Part shown: piece by piece, positions 35,040 to 42,979 of the stretch
How the letters are laid out: each line of letters opens with the position of its first letter
Position numbering within the stretch: position 1 is the first letter of the stretch
From: DASVSE01 sp036399715
Lineage (GTDB): Bacteria; Bacteroidota; Rhodothermia; Rhodothermales; Rubricoccaceae
NCBI GenBank assembly: GCA_036399715.1
Contig: DASWMO010000129.1
Span: 1 to 48,126 of the forward strand
Direction: 5' to 3'
DNA: 48,126 nucleotides
The notes under the pieces: model-generated
Told to the model about the DNA's origin: nothing
The model's database searches: none
What the model saw: the letters and a program-made list of their open reading frames with translations, nothing else
Program-made: the position numbers and the translations under genes

Positions 35040-36944
35040 ATGAACCGTAATCACTTCCTGTTCGTGCTGCTGCTGATGTCCGGAGGGACCGTGGCCGCGC
35101 AGAACGTATCAACCGTCGCCCAGCCGGGCGACGACAACACGGCGACCGTTACCCAGCAGGGCGACGAGAGCACCTCGACCGTGACCCAGAACGGCGACGA
35201 GAGCACAGCGACCGTGGACCAGGGCCTCGGCGACGACGGCGACGGCAACACGGCCACCATCACGCAGGGCTCCGAGGAGGGCGACGGCGACGGCAACACC
35301 GCCGCCATCACCCAGTCCGACGACGACAACACGGCGACGATCGACCAGTCCGGCGACGACGGCTCCGCCACGGTCACGCAGACCGGCGATGGGGACAACA
35401 CGGCGACGGTCACGCAGACCGAGGACGACAACACGGCGACCGTCGACCAGACCGGTGACACCGGCACGGCGACCGTCACCCAGGACGGCGAGGAGGGCAC
35501 GGCCGACGTCACGCAGTCCGGTGACGACAACACGGCGACGGTCGAGCAGATGATGGACAGCGAGGGCAATGCCGCGACCATCGACCAGCTCGGCGACGAC
35601 AACACGGCCTCGATCAGCCAGTCCGGCGACGACAACACGGCGACGATCACGCAGAACGACGACGAGGGCTCGGCGACGATCACGCAGGACGGCGACGACA
35701 ACACGGCCCGCATCGCCCAGTCCGGCGACGACGGCCAGACGGCGACGATCAACCAGGGCGGCGACAACAACACGGCCGACCTCACGCAGGACGACGACGC
35801 CGGCACGATCACGATCACGCAGGACGGCGACGACGGCAACTTCACCTTCACCCAGGAGGGCGAGGGCAACGAGGTCGCGCTCACCCAGGGCGAGGACTCG
35901 GAGGGCAGCGCGGCGACGTTCACGCAGTCCGGCGACGACAACACGGCGGGCATCGCCCAGGGCGACTCGGACAACAACACGGCCACGATCACGCAGACCG
36001 GCGACGACAACGAGGCCGACATTGCCCAGGGCGAGGAGGACGGCCAGGCGCAGGACAGCGACGCGACCGTCACGCAGTCCGGTGACGAGAACACGGCGTC
36101 GATCGAGCAGGGCACCGTCGGCGGCGACTCCGACACCGACACGGCGACGATCACGCAGTCCGGCGACGGCGACCTCGAAGACGCCGCCGGCAACCAGTTC
36201 CAGGGCGAGGACGCCGCGATCCTCCAGGGGACCGACGGCGGCGAGTCCAACGACAACACGGCGACCGTGGACCAGTCCGGTGACGAGAACGAGGCCCGCA
36301 TCGAGCAGGGCGTCAACTCGGGCAGCTCGGACACGAACACGGCGACGATCACGCAGCCCGGCGACGAGAACACGGCCCGCATCAGCCAGGGCGGCAGCTT
36401 CTTCGGCGACGACGCTGGCGCCGAGGGCGACGCGAGCGACAGTGACGCGGCCATCACGCAGAACGGCGACGAGAACTTCGCGACGATCGACCAGATCGAC
36501 GTCGACAACTCCTCGGCGACGATCACGCAGGGCACGGCCGGCACGACCGGCGGCGAGGGCGACGAGAACGAGGCCACCATCTTCCAGGGCTCCGGTGACG
36601 CCTCGGCCGACGACGCCACGGCGACGATCACGCAGGCCGGCGACACCAACTTCGCCACGATCGAGCAGGGGATGGACGAGGACGCTGACGCCAGCATGGC
36701 GATGATCATGCAGGACGGCGACGACAACATGTCGTCGATCTTCCAGAGCGGGGACGACAACATGGCCACGTCGACGCAGACCGACGACGAGCACATGAGC
36801 ACGATCACGCAGACCGGCGACGACAACACGGCGACCGTAGACCAGTCCGGCAGCGACGGCCAGATGTCGACGATCACGCAGGACGGCGACGGCAACACGG
36901 CGACCGTCACCCAGGGCGACGAAAGCGTGCCCACGTTCAACTAA
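35040..36944 (+). CDS. Giant curlin-repeat protein 1 (about 49 strand units)
   Basis: This 634-aa secreted protein has a 21-residue signal (MNRNHFLFVLLLMSGGTVAA). Nearly all of the rest is built of units of the form TQSGDDNTATI, 11 residues long from Gln to Gln. These match the curlin strand pattern Q-x-G-x2-N-x-A-x3-Q. E. coli CsgA has about ten such strands; here I count about 49. Most are the minimal 11 residues, and longer loops appear mainly after residue 330. The protein is extremely acidic (Gly-Asp-Asp turns) with no cysteine. The last 70 residues are enriched in Met and closely resemble those of the second curlin. It should be exported by CsgG and form amyloid beta-solenoid fibres; which of the curlins is the major subunit is not determined. 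Confidence 0.93.
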   Translation: MNRNHFLFVLLLMSGGTVAAQNVSTVAQPGDDNTATVTQQGDESTSTVTQNGDESTATVDQGLGDDGDGNTATITQGSEEGDGDGNTAAITQSDDDNTATIDQSGDDGSATVTQTGDGDNTATVTQTEDDNTATVDQTGDTGTATVTQDGEEGTADVTQSGDDNTATVEQMMDSEGNAATIDQLGDDNTASISQSGDDNTATITQNDDEGSATITQDGDDNTARIAQSGDDGQTATINQGGDNNTADLTQDDDAGTITITQDGDDGNFTFTQEGEGNEVALTQGEDSEGSAATFTQSGDDNTAGIAQGDSDNNTATITQTGDDNEADIAQGEEDGQAQDSDATVTQSGDENTASIEQGTVGGDSDTDTATITQSGDGDLEDAAGNQFQGEDAAILQGTDGGESNDNTATVDQSGDENEARIEQGVNSGSSDTNTATITQPGDENTARISQGGSFFGDDAGAEGDASDSDAAITQNGDENFATIDQIDVDNSSATITQGTAGTTGGEGDENEATIFQGSGDASADDATATITQAGDTNFATIEQGMDEDADASMAMIMQDGDDNMSSIFQSGDDNMATSTQTDDEHMSTITQTGDDNTATVDQSGSDGQMSTITQDGDGNTATVTQGDESVPTFN

Positions 36945-36950
36945 GGACGT

Positions 36951-36972
36951 GCCGGGCGCCCGCGCGCCCGGC
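36951..36972 (+). terminator. Hairpin after curlin 1
   Basis: GCCGGGCGC (36951-36959), loop CCGC, GCGCCCGGC (36964-36972) is a perfect 9-bp stem six bases after the stop codon. A second palindrome, GGGCGAC-GTCGCCC, follows at 36993-37006. There is no U-tract, so partial termination or 3'-end protection of the message are both possible. Confidence 0.55.
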
Positions 36973-37047
36973 CGTCATCCACCTCGGGCTGGGGGCGACG
37001 TCGCCCTCGGCCTCCCTTTCTTCGACGGGCCGCCCGTCTCTCAGATT

Positions 37048-37059
37048 CCCCGCACGGGG
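37048..37059 (+). promoter_or_regulatory. Hairpin just before the second curlin start
   Basis: CCCC (37048-37051), GCAC, GGGG (37056-37059) can also pair as CCCCG-CA-CGGGG. It ends six bases before the ATG at 37066 and mirrors the element in front of curlin 1. Confidence 0.35.
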
Positions 37060-37065
37060 CTACCC

Positions 37066-39498
37066 ATGAATCGCAATCACTTTCTCTTCGTCCTGCTGCT
37101 GATGACCTCCGGCGGAGTCGCGGCGCAGACGACGACCAATACGTCCACGGTCACGCAGGCCGGCGACGACAACGCCGCCACGGCGGACCAAGTCGGCGAC
37201 GGCAACACGTCGACCATCGACCAGGCCGGCGACGACAACACGGCGACGCTGAACCAGAACGGCGACGAGAACGCGTCGGACATCGCGCAGGACGGCGACG
37301 ACAACACGGCGACCGTCACGCAGGGCTTCTCGGCCGAGACGAGCACGACGGCCGACGGGGCCGACGGCAACACGTCGACCGTGGACCAGTCTGGCGATGA
37401 GAACCAGGCGACCGTCGAGCAGGACGGCGACGACAACACGGCCTCGATCGACCAGTCGGGCGACGAGAACGGCCCCGAGCCGGTTCCGGTCGGCGCGGCC
37501 GGCCGCCACGCTGGCGGCGGCGCGTTCATCGTGCAGGGCACGCTCGGCGGCGACGCCGAGAACAACAGCGGCACCATCGACCAGTCCGGCGAGGAGAACG
37601 GCGCCGTGATCCTCCAGGGCCGCAACGCGGACGCCGAAGGCAACACAGCCGAGATCGACCAGTCGGGCGACGAGAACCGTGCCTCGCTGTACCAGGGCGC
37701 CAACGCCCCGGCGACGGCCGCCTCGGGCTCGGCCGACGACAACACGGCCTCGATCGACCAGTCGGGCGACGAGAACCGCGCCGACATCGACCAGCAGGGC
37801 CGCGGCCAGGACGCGACCGGCTCCTCGGACGGCAACGACGCCACGATCACGCAGTCCGGCGACGAGTCCGACGCGCGCATCTCGCAGGAGGGCGACGACA
37901 ACACGGCGGACGTCACGCAGTCCGGCGACACCAACGACGGTGGCGACGGCGTCAACACCGCCGACGATCAGGGCGGCACGTTCGGCGCGGTCGTGACGCA
38001 GGTCGGCGACGACAACACAGCGACGATCTCGCAGTCCGGCGACGACAACCAGGCCGAGATCGGCCAGGGTGGCGACAGCGGGACGGACCCGAACGGCGAC
38101 TCGGACACCAACACGGCGACGATCACGCAGTCCGGCGACGACAACGGTGGCGAGGACGACGGTGACGCGGGTACGAGCCTCGCGGGCATCGACGGCGCTG
38201 GCATCTTCCAGGGCACGAACGGCGCCGACGCCGAAGGCAACACGGCGACCGTGACGCAGTCTGGCGACGAGGGCTTCGCCCAGATCGCGCAGGGCTTCGG
38301 CGACGGCACCGCAGGCTTCTCGGCCGACGACAACGCTGCGACGATCAGCCAGGGCGGCGACAACAACGAGGCGCTCGTCTACCAGGGCCTCTTCACGGAC
38401 GCCGAGGGCAACACGGCGACGGTGACGCAGGGTGAGGACACCAGCGACAGCGACGCGCTCATCTTCCAGGGCTTCGGCTTCGGCAACTCGTCCGACGGCA
38501 ACACGGCGACCATCGAGCAGAGCGAGGGCGACACGAACACGGCGCAGATCGCGCAGGGCTCGGCGACGGGCACCGTCAGCGGTGCTGAGGCCGACGGCAA
38601 CACGGCCAGCGTCTTCCAGGCCGGCGACGACAACGACGCCTCGCTCTTCCAGGGCGTCGACGGCGCCTCGTCCGACGACAACACCGGGACGATCGTGCAG
38701 GACGGCGACGAGAACTCAGCCGTTCTCAGCCAGGGCATCGACGCCGACGGCGACGCCTCGGGCAACACGGGCTTCCTGTTCCAGTCCGGCGACGGCAACA
38801 CGGCCAACGCGGACCAGCAGGGCGACGACGGTACGGCGCAGGTGACCCAGGGTGGCGGTCAGGCCGGTGACACGTCGGACGACAACACGGCGACCATCGA
38901 CCAGATGGGCGACGAGGCTGAGGCGTTCATCTCGCAGGGCGTCGGTGGTGACGCGGAGGAGAACACGGCCTCGATCACGCAGGCCGAGGATTCCGAGAGC
39001 GCCTTTGCCAACATCTCCCAGGGCTTCGGCGCTGGCAGCCAGGCTGAGGGCAACGACGCGACGATCGACCAGACTGGCGACGACAACTTCGCCCAGATCG
39101 CTCAGGGCGCCGACAACGCGGCCACCATGGAGGTCGTTACGGGCGGCGCTGAGGACAACACGGCAACGATCACGCAGGACGGCGACGACAACACGGCTCT
39201 CCTGAACCAGGGATTCGAGAACGCCGGCGACACCGCCGAGAACAACTCGGGGACCATCACGCAGACCGGCGACGGAAACAGCTCGACGCTTCAGCAGAAC
39301 GGCGACGACAACGTGGCCACATCGACTCAGACGGACGACGACAACATGAGCCTCATCCAGCAGTCCGGGGATGAGAACATGGCCATGGTCGACCAGATGG
39401 GCGACGACGGGCACATGAGCACGCTCACGCAGGGCGGTGACAACAACACTGCGACGGTGACACAGGGTGAGGGCATGATGGCCCCGCCGCGTCCCTAA
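37066..39498 (+). CDS. Giant curlin-repeat protein 2 (about 54 strand units)
   Basis: The 810-aa product has a signal peptide almost identical to curlin 1 (MNRNHFLFVLLLMTSGGVAA) and about 54 curlin strand units. Unlike curlin 1, short 11-residue units (DQSGDENRASL) alternate with long ones of 15-27 residues (such as YQGANAPATAASGS followed by ADDNTASI). Every two-strand coil of the solenoid would therefore have one tight turn and one extended loop. One loop includes the only His/Arg-rich stretch (VGAAGRHAGGGAF). The C-terminus (TQTDDDNMSLIQQSGDENMA and onwards) parallels curlin 1. The protein is highly acidic and cysteine-free. Confidence 0.93.
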   Translation: MNRNHFLFVLLLMTSGGVAAQTTTNTSTVTQAGDDNAATADQVGDGNTSTIDQAGDDNTATLNQNGDENASDIAQDGDDNTATVTQGFSAETSTTADGADGNTSTVDQSGDENQATVEQDGDDNTASIDQSGDENGPEPVPVGAAGRHAGGGAFIVQGTLGGDAENNSGTIDQSGEENGAVILQGRNADAEGNTAEIDQSGDENRASLYQGANAPATAASGSADDNTASIDQSGDENRADIDQQGRGQDATGSSDGNDATITQSGDESDARISQEGDDNTADVTQSGDTNDGGDGVNTADDQGGTFGAVVTQVGDDNTATISQSGDDNQAEIGQGGDSGTDPNGDSDTNTATITQSGDDNGGEDDGDAGTSLAGIDGAGIFQGTNGADAEGNTATVTQSGDEGFAQIAQGFGDGTAGFSADDNAATISQGGDNNEALVYQGLFTDAEGNTATVTQGEDTSDSDALIFQGFGFGNSSDGNTATIEQSEGDTNTAQIAQGSATGTVSGAEADGNTASVFQAGDDNDASLFQGVDGASSDDNTGTIVQDGDENSAVLSQGIDADGDASGNTGFLFQSGDGNTANADQQGDDGTAQVTQGGGQAGDTSDDNTATIDQMGDEAEAFISQGVGGDAEENTASITQAEDSESAFANISQGFGAGSQAEGNDATIDQTGDDNFAQIAQGADNAATMEVVTGGAEDNTATITQDGDDNTALLNQGFENAGDTAENNSGTITQTGDGNSSTLQQNGDDNVATSTQTDDDNMSLIQQSGDENMAMVDQMGDDGHMSTLTQGGDNNTATVTQGEGMMAPPRP

Positions 39499-39505
39499 AG
39501 AACAC

Positions 39506-39552
39506 GTGCCGGTGGGCAGCAGGCGACGTCGCTTGCTGCCCACCGGCGCACT
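39506..39552 (+). terminator. Long hairpin between curlin 2 and curlin 3
   Basis: GTGCCGGTGGGCAGCAGGCG (from 39506) pairs with CGCTTGCTGCCCACCGGCGC (ending at about 39550) over some 20 bp with one mismatch and one bulge, around ACGT. It begins seven bases after the stop of curlin 2. It is the strongest stem in the operon and is a good candidate for a transcription attenuator or mRNA stabiliser. Confidence 0.65.
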
Positions 39553-39598
39553 CGTCTGACTGGCTGTTCCGAAACGGCCCCATCCCGAGGGTTGTCCA

Positions 39599-40864
39599 AT
39601 GAACCGATCGTACACAGTGGTGGCTGTCCTGCTCGCATGGGGCGGGACGGCAGCGGCTCAGAACACCTCGACGCTTACTCAGGCTGGCGACGACGCCACC
39701 GCGACGGTCGTCCAGGCCGGCGAAGCGAACACGTCGATTGTCGACCAGGCGGCTGGGTCGGACGGCAACACGGCAGCGGTCCGCCAGAGTGGAGACGACG
39801 GCACCGTGACGGTCGAGCAGGGCTCGTTCGAAGGGTCGGCCGACGACAATATGGCGACGGTTACGCAAACCGGCGACGACAACAGCGGCACCGACCCGTC
39901 GCCGACCTTCCCGAGCACCGTCGCGATGCGCGGCGCGGCCGTCTTCCAGGGCGTCGCGGGCGCCGAAGCCGACGGCAATGCGGCGGCGATTACGCAGGAC
40001 GGCGATGACAACACGGCCAACGTATCGCAGGGCCTCTTCGGCTCCAGCCACGCCGCCGGCAACACGGCGATGGTCAACCAACTCGGCGATGAGGGAGAGG
40101 CGTTCGTCTCGCAGGGCGTCAACGGCGACGCCCAGGACAACACGGCCTCGCTTACCCAGGCCGGCGACGGCAGCTACGCCAACATCACGCAGGGCCTCGG
40201 CAGCGCGAGCACGGCCGAGGCCAACGCCGCGACGCTCGCGCAAGACGGCGACGGCAACGTCGGACAGGTCGCGCAGGGCGCCGACCGAGCCGCCTTCGGC
40301 GCCGGCGACGCCGACGGCAACACGGGCACCGTCGGGCAGACGGGCGACGACAACGTTGCGCTCGTCAACCAGGGCCTAGACGGCGGCTCGGCCGACGGCA
40401 GCGACGGCCGAGCCGTGCAGGCCGGAGACGGAAACACCGCCCGCGTCGGCCAGGGCTTCGGCGGGCACTCCGACGGCAGCACGGGCACCGTCTCGCAGGC
40501 CGGCGACGACAACACGGCCCGCATTCTCCAAGGCGCCGGCGGCTCCGCCGACGACACCGAGGCGACCATCACGCAGGCCGGCGACGGCAACCTCGCCGAC
40601 CTCGAACAGGGCGTCGGCGCCGATGCAGATACCAACACGGGCACGGTTCGGCAGACCGGCGACGACAACGCCGCGACCATCGCTCAGAGCGGCGACGACA
40701 ACGCGGCCGGGGTCACGCAGAGCGACGACGACCACGTCAGCGTCGTCTCTCAGGCCGGTGACGACAATACGGCGCTGCTCACCCAGTTCGGGGATGACGG
40801 GCAGTCGTCCGAGATCTACCAGAGTGGTGACGGCAACGCCGTGACGATCACACAGGGCAACTGA
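39599..40864 (+). CDS. Curlin-repeat protein 3 (about 30 strand units)
   Basis: This 421-aa secreted protein has a related but distinct signal peptide (MNRSYTVVAVLLAWGGTAAA) and about 30 strand units. Like curlin 2 it alternates short units (TQDGDDNTANV) with long-loop ones (SQGLFGSSHAAGNTAMV), most strikingly in the first two thirds. The last seven units are short, and the chain ends in YQSGDGNAVTITQGN. It has fewer Asp-Asp turns and more Ala/Gly than curlins 1 and 2, and its codons are less repetitive. It may be an alternative or minor subunit. Confidence 0.92.
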   Translation: MNRSYTVVAVLLAWGGTAAAQNTSTLTQAGDDATATVVQAGEANTSIVDQAAGSDGNTAAVRQSGDDGTVTVEQGSFEGSADDNMATVTQTGDDNSGTDPSPTFPSTVAMRGAAVFQGVAGAEADGNAAAITQDGDDNTANVSQGLFGSSHAAGNTAMVNQLGDEGEAFVSQGVNGDAQDNTASLTQAGDGSYANITQGLGSASTAEANAATLAQDGDGNVGQVAQGADRAAFGAGDADGNTGTVGQTGDDNVALVNQGLDGGSADGSDGRAVQAGDGNTARVGQGFGGHSDGSTGTVSQAGDDNTARILQGAGGSADDTEATITQAGDGNLADLEQGVGADADTNTGTVRQTGDDNAATIAQSGDDNAAGVTQSDDDHVSVVSQAGDDNTALLTQFGDDGQSSEIYQSGDGNAVTITQGN

Positions 40865-40883
40865 CGCCCCACTCCCCAGACCC

Positions 40884-41483
40884 ATGGAACGCTTTCCTGC
40901 CACCCTTCTCAGCGCCGTCCTGCTGCTGCTCGCCGCGCCCGCGCTGCGTGCTCAGACCGCACCCTCCACGGCCGACGAGGTCTTTGTGCAGCAGGCTTCT
41001 GCGAGCCCAGCCGCGTCCCTCGTCCCATCCACGCGTGCCGAGGCCGTCGCCGAGATCTACAGCCGCCTCTGGCAATCTGATCGGGCGTTTCTGGACCTCG
41101 CGTTTCGGCGGTCGGACGGCAATGCGGTGCTCACCGATCAGACCGGTTCCGAAAACGATCTCAATGTGGATCAGAGCGGGGCACGGAATCTGGCCGTGCT
41201 CGTTCAGGAGGGCATGCAGAACACAGCGTCGGTGCAGCAGTCCGGAGATGACAATGTGTTTGGCGCCTGGGTCACGGGCGACCTGAACCAGATCGACGTC
41301 ACGCAACGGGGGGCGGGCAACATCTATCTGCTGGACTTTGAAGGGGATCGCCTCAACCACACCGTCGTCCAAGACGGCGATGGCTTGCAACTGATCCAGA
41401 CCGGCGAAGCTGAGGTGCCGTTCAGCGTCGAGCAACGCGGCTCCGACGCATCGGTCACGATTACGCACAACCAGGGCTACTAA
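40884..41483 (+). CDS. CsgB-like minor curlin, possible nucleator
   Basis: The 199-aa protein has a signal peptide (1-23). A non-repetitive, partly helical region follows at residues 30-75 (AEAVAEIYSRLWQSDRAFLD). About eight degenerate curlin strands come next (VDQSGARNLAVLVQ, VQQSGDDNVFGAWV, VTQRGAGNIYLLDF). Size, degenerate repeats and position after the big curlins fit CsgB, the subunit that nucleates CsgA polymerisation on the cell surface. The assignment as nucleator is inference. The next gene starts one base after its stop codon. Confidence 0.75.
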   Translation: MERFPATLLSAVLLLLAAPALRAQTAPSTADEVFVQQASASPAASLVPSTRAEAVAEIYSRLWQSDRAFLDLAFRRSDGNAVLTDQTGSENDLNVDQSGARNLAVLVQEGMQNTASVQQSGDDNVFGAWVTGDLNQIDVTQRGAGNIYLLDFEGDRLNHTVVQDGDGLQLIQTGEAEVPFSVEQRGSDASVTITHNQGY

Positions 41484-41484
41484 C

Positions 41485-41904
41485 GTGTGGACTCTACTCC
41501 TCTGTGCCTTGGCTGGGTCGTTCGCGGTGGCACACGTCGGCGATGACGGTCTCGAACTACCGAGCACGAACGAGCCCCCGGGTCTCCGCGGGCCTGGCTC
41601 CGCCACACTTGACGTGCATGCAGACGATGGGGACTGGGTCGTCGTGGCCGGCTTCGCCAGTCCCGAGTCGGGTGCGACGTTTACCGAGTCGCTGAGCTAC
41701 ACGCTCGACGTCACCAGGGTGGGCCGCTCGCGGTCCACGTCGCATCAATCTGGCCGTTTCGTGCCAGCGCCGGGCCAGTCGACGACGCTCGCCACGTCGC
41801 GCGTATCAGCGTCGCCGGGCGACGAAATCGAACTCATTCTAACTGTTTCCAGCGCTGCCGGCGTCCTCGACGTCGCCCGCTTTCGCACTGCCGTCACGCC
41901 GTGA
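41485..41904 (+). CDS. CsgH-like curli chaperone domain protein
   Basis: The 139-aa protein has a short N-terminal hydrophobic segment (MWTLLLCALAGSFAVA) and then a beta-sandwich-like domain. The segments SYTLDVTRVGRSRSTSHQSG and ASPGDEIELILTVSSAAGVL correspond to the pattern of CsgH, the periplasmic protein that blocks premature curlin amyloid formation in Alphaproteobacteria (functional analogue of CsgC). The match is by pattern, not alignment. It starts at a GTG one base after the CsgB-like stop and its stop overlaps a GTG of the next frame. Confidence 0.6.
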   Translation: MWTLLLCALAGSFAVAHVGDDGLELPSTNEPPGLRGPGSATLDVHADDGDWVVVAGFASPESGATFTESLSYTLDVTRVGRSRSTSHQSGRFVPAPGQSTTLATSRVSASPGDEIELILTVSSAAGVLDVARFRTAVTP

Positions 41905-41927
41905 CCGCCTGCTCACCTGCCTGCTCA

Positions 41928-42605
41928 ATGAGACGCTGCTTGTTTGGGGTCCTCGCCGGACTCGTCCTTCTGATGTCGGGATGCAAGGACTCGCCGCTGG
42001 GGCCCGAGCTGTACGGCACGATCAGCGGCCGCGTGGTCGACTTCGACAGCGGGGCCGGCCTCGCCGGGACGAACATCACGACCAGCCCCGCGACCGGCTC
42101 GATCGTCACGGGCGCCGACGGGTCGTTCGAGTTCAACGACGTTCCTGCTGGGACGTACACGATTTCCGCCCGCCGGCCGGGCTACCGGTCGTCGACCGCT
42201 TCGGTCGCCGTGATCGAAAACCGCGTGACGCAGGCGGCCGTGTTTCTCCAACTCTCCGATTCCACGGACCCAGACTCGACCGACGCGGAGATCAGCGTCG
42301 AGGTGACCAACTTCTTCAACCGAACGGTCCAGACCTCGCGCGGCGACTCGGTCGTCGTGGTGGTGGAGTACCGGGTGCGCAACACGGGAACGGAGCCAGT
42401 CCCGAGTTATGAAGCCTACTTCCGGATCATCACGCCGGCAGGCGACTTTTTTCAGGAGGTACAGGGTACATCGATCGGAATCGGGCAGACGGATCTTGGC
42501 CGGTTCGAGAAAGAGGCCGGCGGGGCGCGAGCGACTGCTGTGCGGGTCGATGGATTCTTTATCGGCGGCCAGAAGACAGCGCGCCCTCGGCCGATTCGCC
42601 ACTGA
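41928..42605 (+). CDS. Lipoprotein with carboxypeptidase-regulatory-like domain, last gene of the curli operon
   Basis: This 225-aa lipoprotein (lipobox LMSGC, Cys 19) has a carboxypeptidase-regulatory-like beta domain at about 29-108 (YGTISGRVVDFDSGAGLAGT, GSFEFNDVPAGTYTISARRP). After an Asp/Ser linker there is a second beta domain with a FxxE/CARDB look (EISVEVTNFFNRTVQTSRGD, VVEYRVRNTGTEPVPSYEAY). It could help hold the curli apparatus or fibre at the outer membrane; this is inference from location. A GTG at 41901 that overlaps the previous stop (GTGA) would add nine residues, but the ATG at 41928 gives the better signal peptide. Confidence 0.7.
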   Translation: MRRCLFGVLAGLVLLMSGCKDSPLGPELYGTISGRVVDFDSGAGLAGTNITTSPATGSIVTGADGSFEFNDVPAGTYTISARRPGYRSSTASVAVIENRVTQAAVFLQLSDSTDPDSTDAEISVEVTNFFNRTVQTSRGDSVVVVVEYRVRNTGTEPVPSYEAYFRIITPAGDFFQEVQGTSIGIGQTDLGRFEKEAGGARATAVRVDGFFIGGQKTARPRPIRH

Positions 42606-42687
42606 GTGCACAGATGGACCCGCCTGGACAGAATGTGTAGCCACCTGCCGCTCCGGCGCGGTTCGACCCGCACCGAGCGCAGGTTCG

Positions 42688-42717
42688 AATGGCAGCTTCC
42701 ACGTGGAGGCTGCCATT
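42688..42717 (+). terminator. Terminator of the curli operon
   Basis: AATGGCAGCTTCCAC (42688-42702) pairs with GTGGAGGCTGCCATT (42703-42717) with one G-T wobble, followed by TTGTGT. It lies 83 bases after the last gene of the operon. Confidence 0.7.
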
Positions 42718-42752
42718 TGTGTGGATGCTCACCCGATACCACCTGACGCAGA

Positions 42753-42784
42753 AACGCCGGCCCCCTGAGTAGAGGACCGGCGTT
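42753..42784 (-). terminator. Terminator-like hairpin downstream of the tRNA-Met fragment
   Basis: AACGCCGG (42753-42760) and CCGGCGTT (42777-42784) form a perfect 8-bp stem with extra pairs inside. Read on the minus strand it directly follows the tRNA 3' end and runs into TTTC. It is probably the original terminator of the chromosomal tRNA gene. Confidence 0.6.
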
Positions 42785-42788
42785 CGAG

Positions 42789-42840
42789 TAGCGGGGGCCG
42801 GATTCGAACCGACGATCTTCGGGTTATGAGCCCGACGCGC
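42789..42840 (-). tRNA. 3' half of tRNA-Met (CAT), probable attachment site
   Basis: On the minus strand the following parts are intact: anticodon stem TCGGG/CCCGA with loop CTCATAA (anticodon CAT), a five-base variable loop, T-stem GTCGG/CCGGC with loop TTCGAAT, and the 3' acceptor strand CCCCGCT with discriminator A. The matching 5' half is absent. The bases further upstream (42841-42890) give neither a D-arm of normal length nor an acceptor strand complementary to CCCCGCT. CCA is not encoded. This is what remains at one end when an element integrates into the 3' half of a tRNA gene and carries off the 5' half to its other end. The alternative is a complete but degenerate tRNA. Confidence 0.7.
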
Positions 42841-42979
42841 ATCCGCCCTGGCGAGAGCTAGGCAGCGGATCTGACCACCTGTCCACCCGATCTACAGCAT
42901 ATCTGCAGCACTGCCGGCTCACGCCACCCCCGTGACCTCGTGATCTTCCAACCAGCGCGGGACCTCCCGCCCGATCACG

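Noticed and set aside
35051..36940. A 629-codon open frame antisense to curlin 1 and similar long antisense frames opposite curlins 2 and 3, rich in repeated Ser-Pro-Ser and Val motifs.
   Set aside because: They arise because the 33-bp coding repeat lacks stop codons on the other strand. They have no signal or fold features and the sense frames match known curlin biology.
35100..40860. CRISPR-like array, because of regularly spaced near-identical units of DNA.
   Set aside because: The repeats are in-frame coding units encoding curlin strands with no unique spacers of constant length and no cas genes.
42841..42890. A complete tRNA-Met with an intron or unusual D-arm upstream of the anticodon arm.
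   Set aside because: I could pair only part of the acceptor stem with candidate 5' strands, and D-arm spacing is too long by about six bases or needs a 30-base insertion. A truncated tRNA at an attachment site explains the data more simply.
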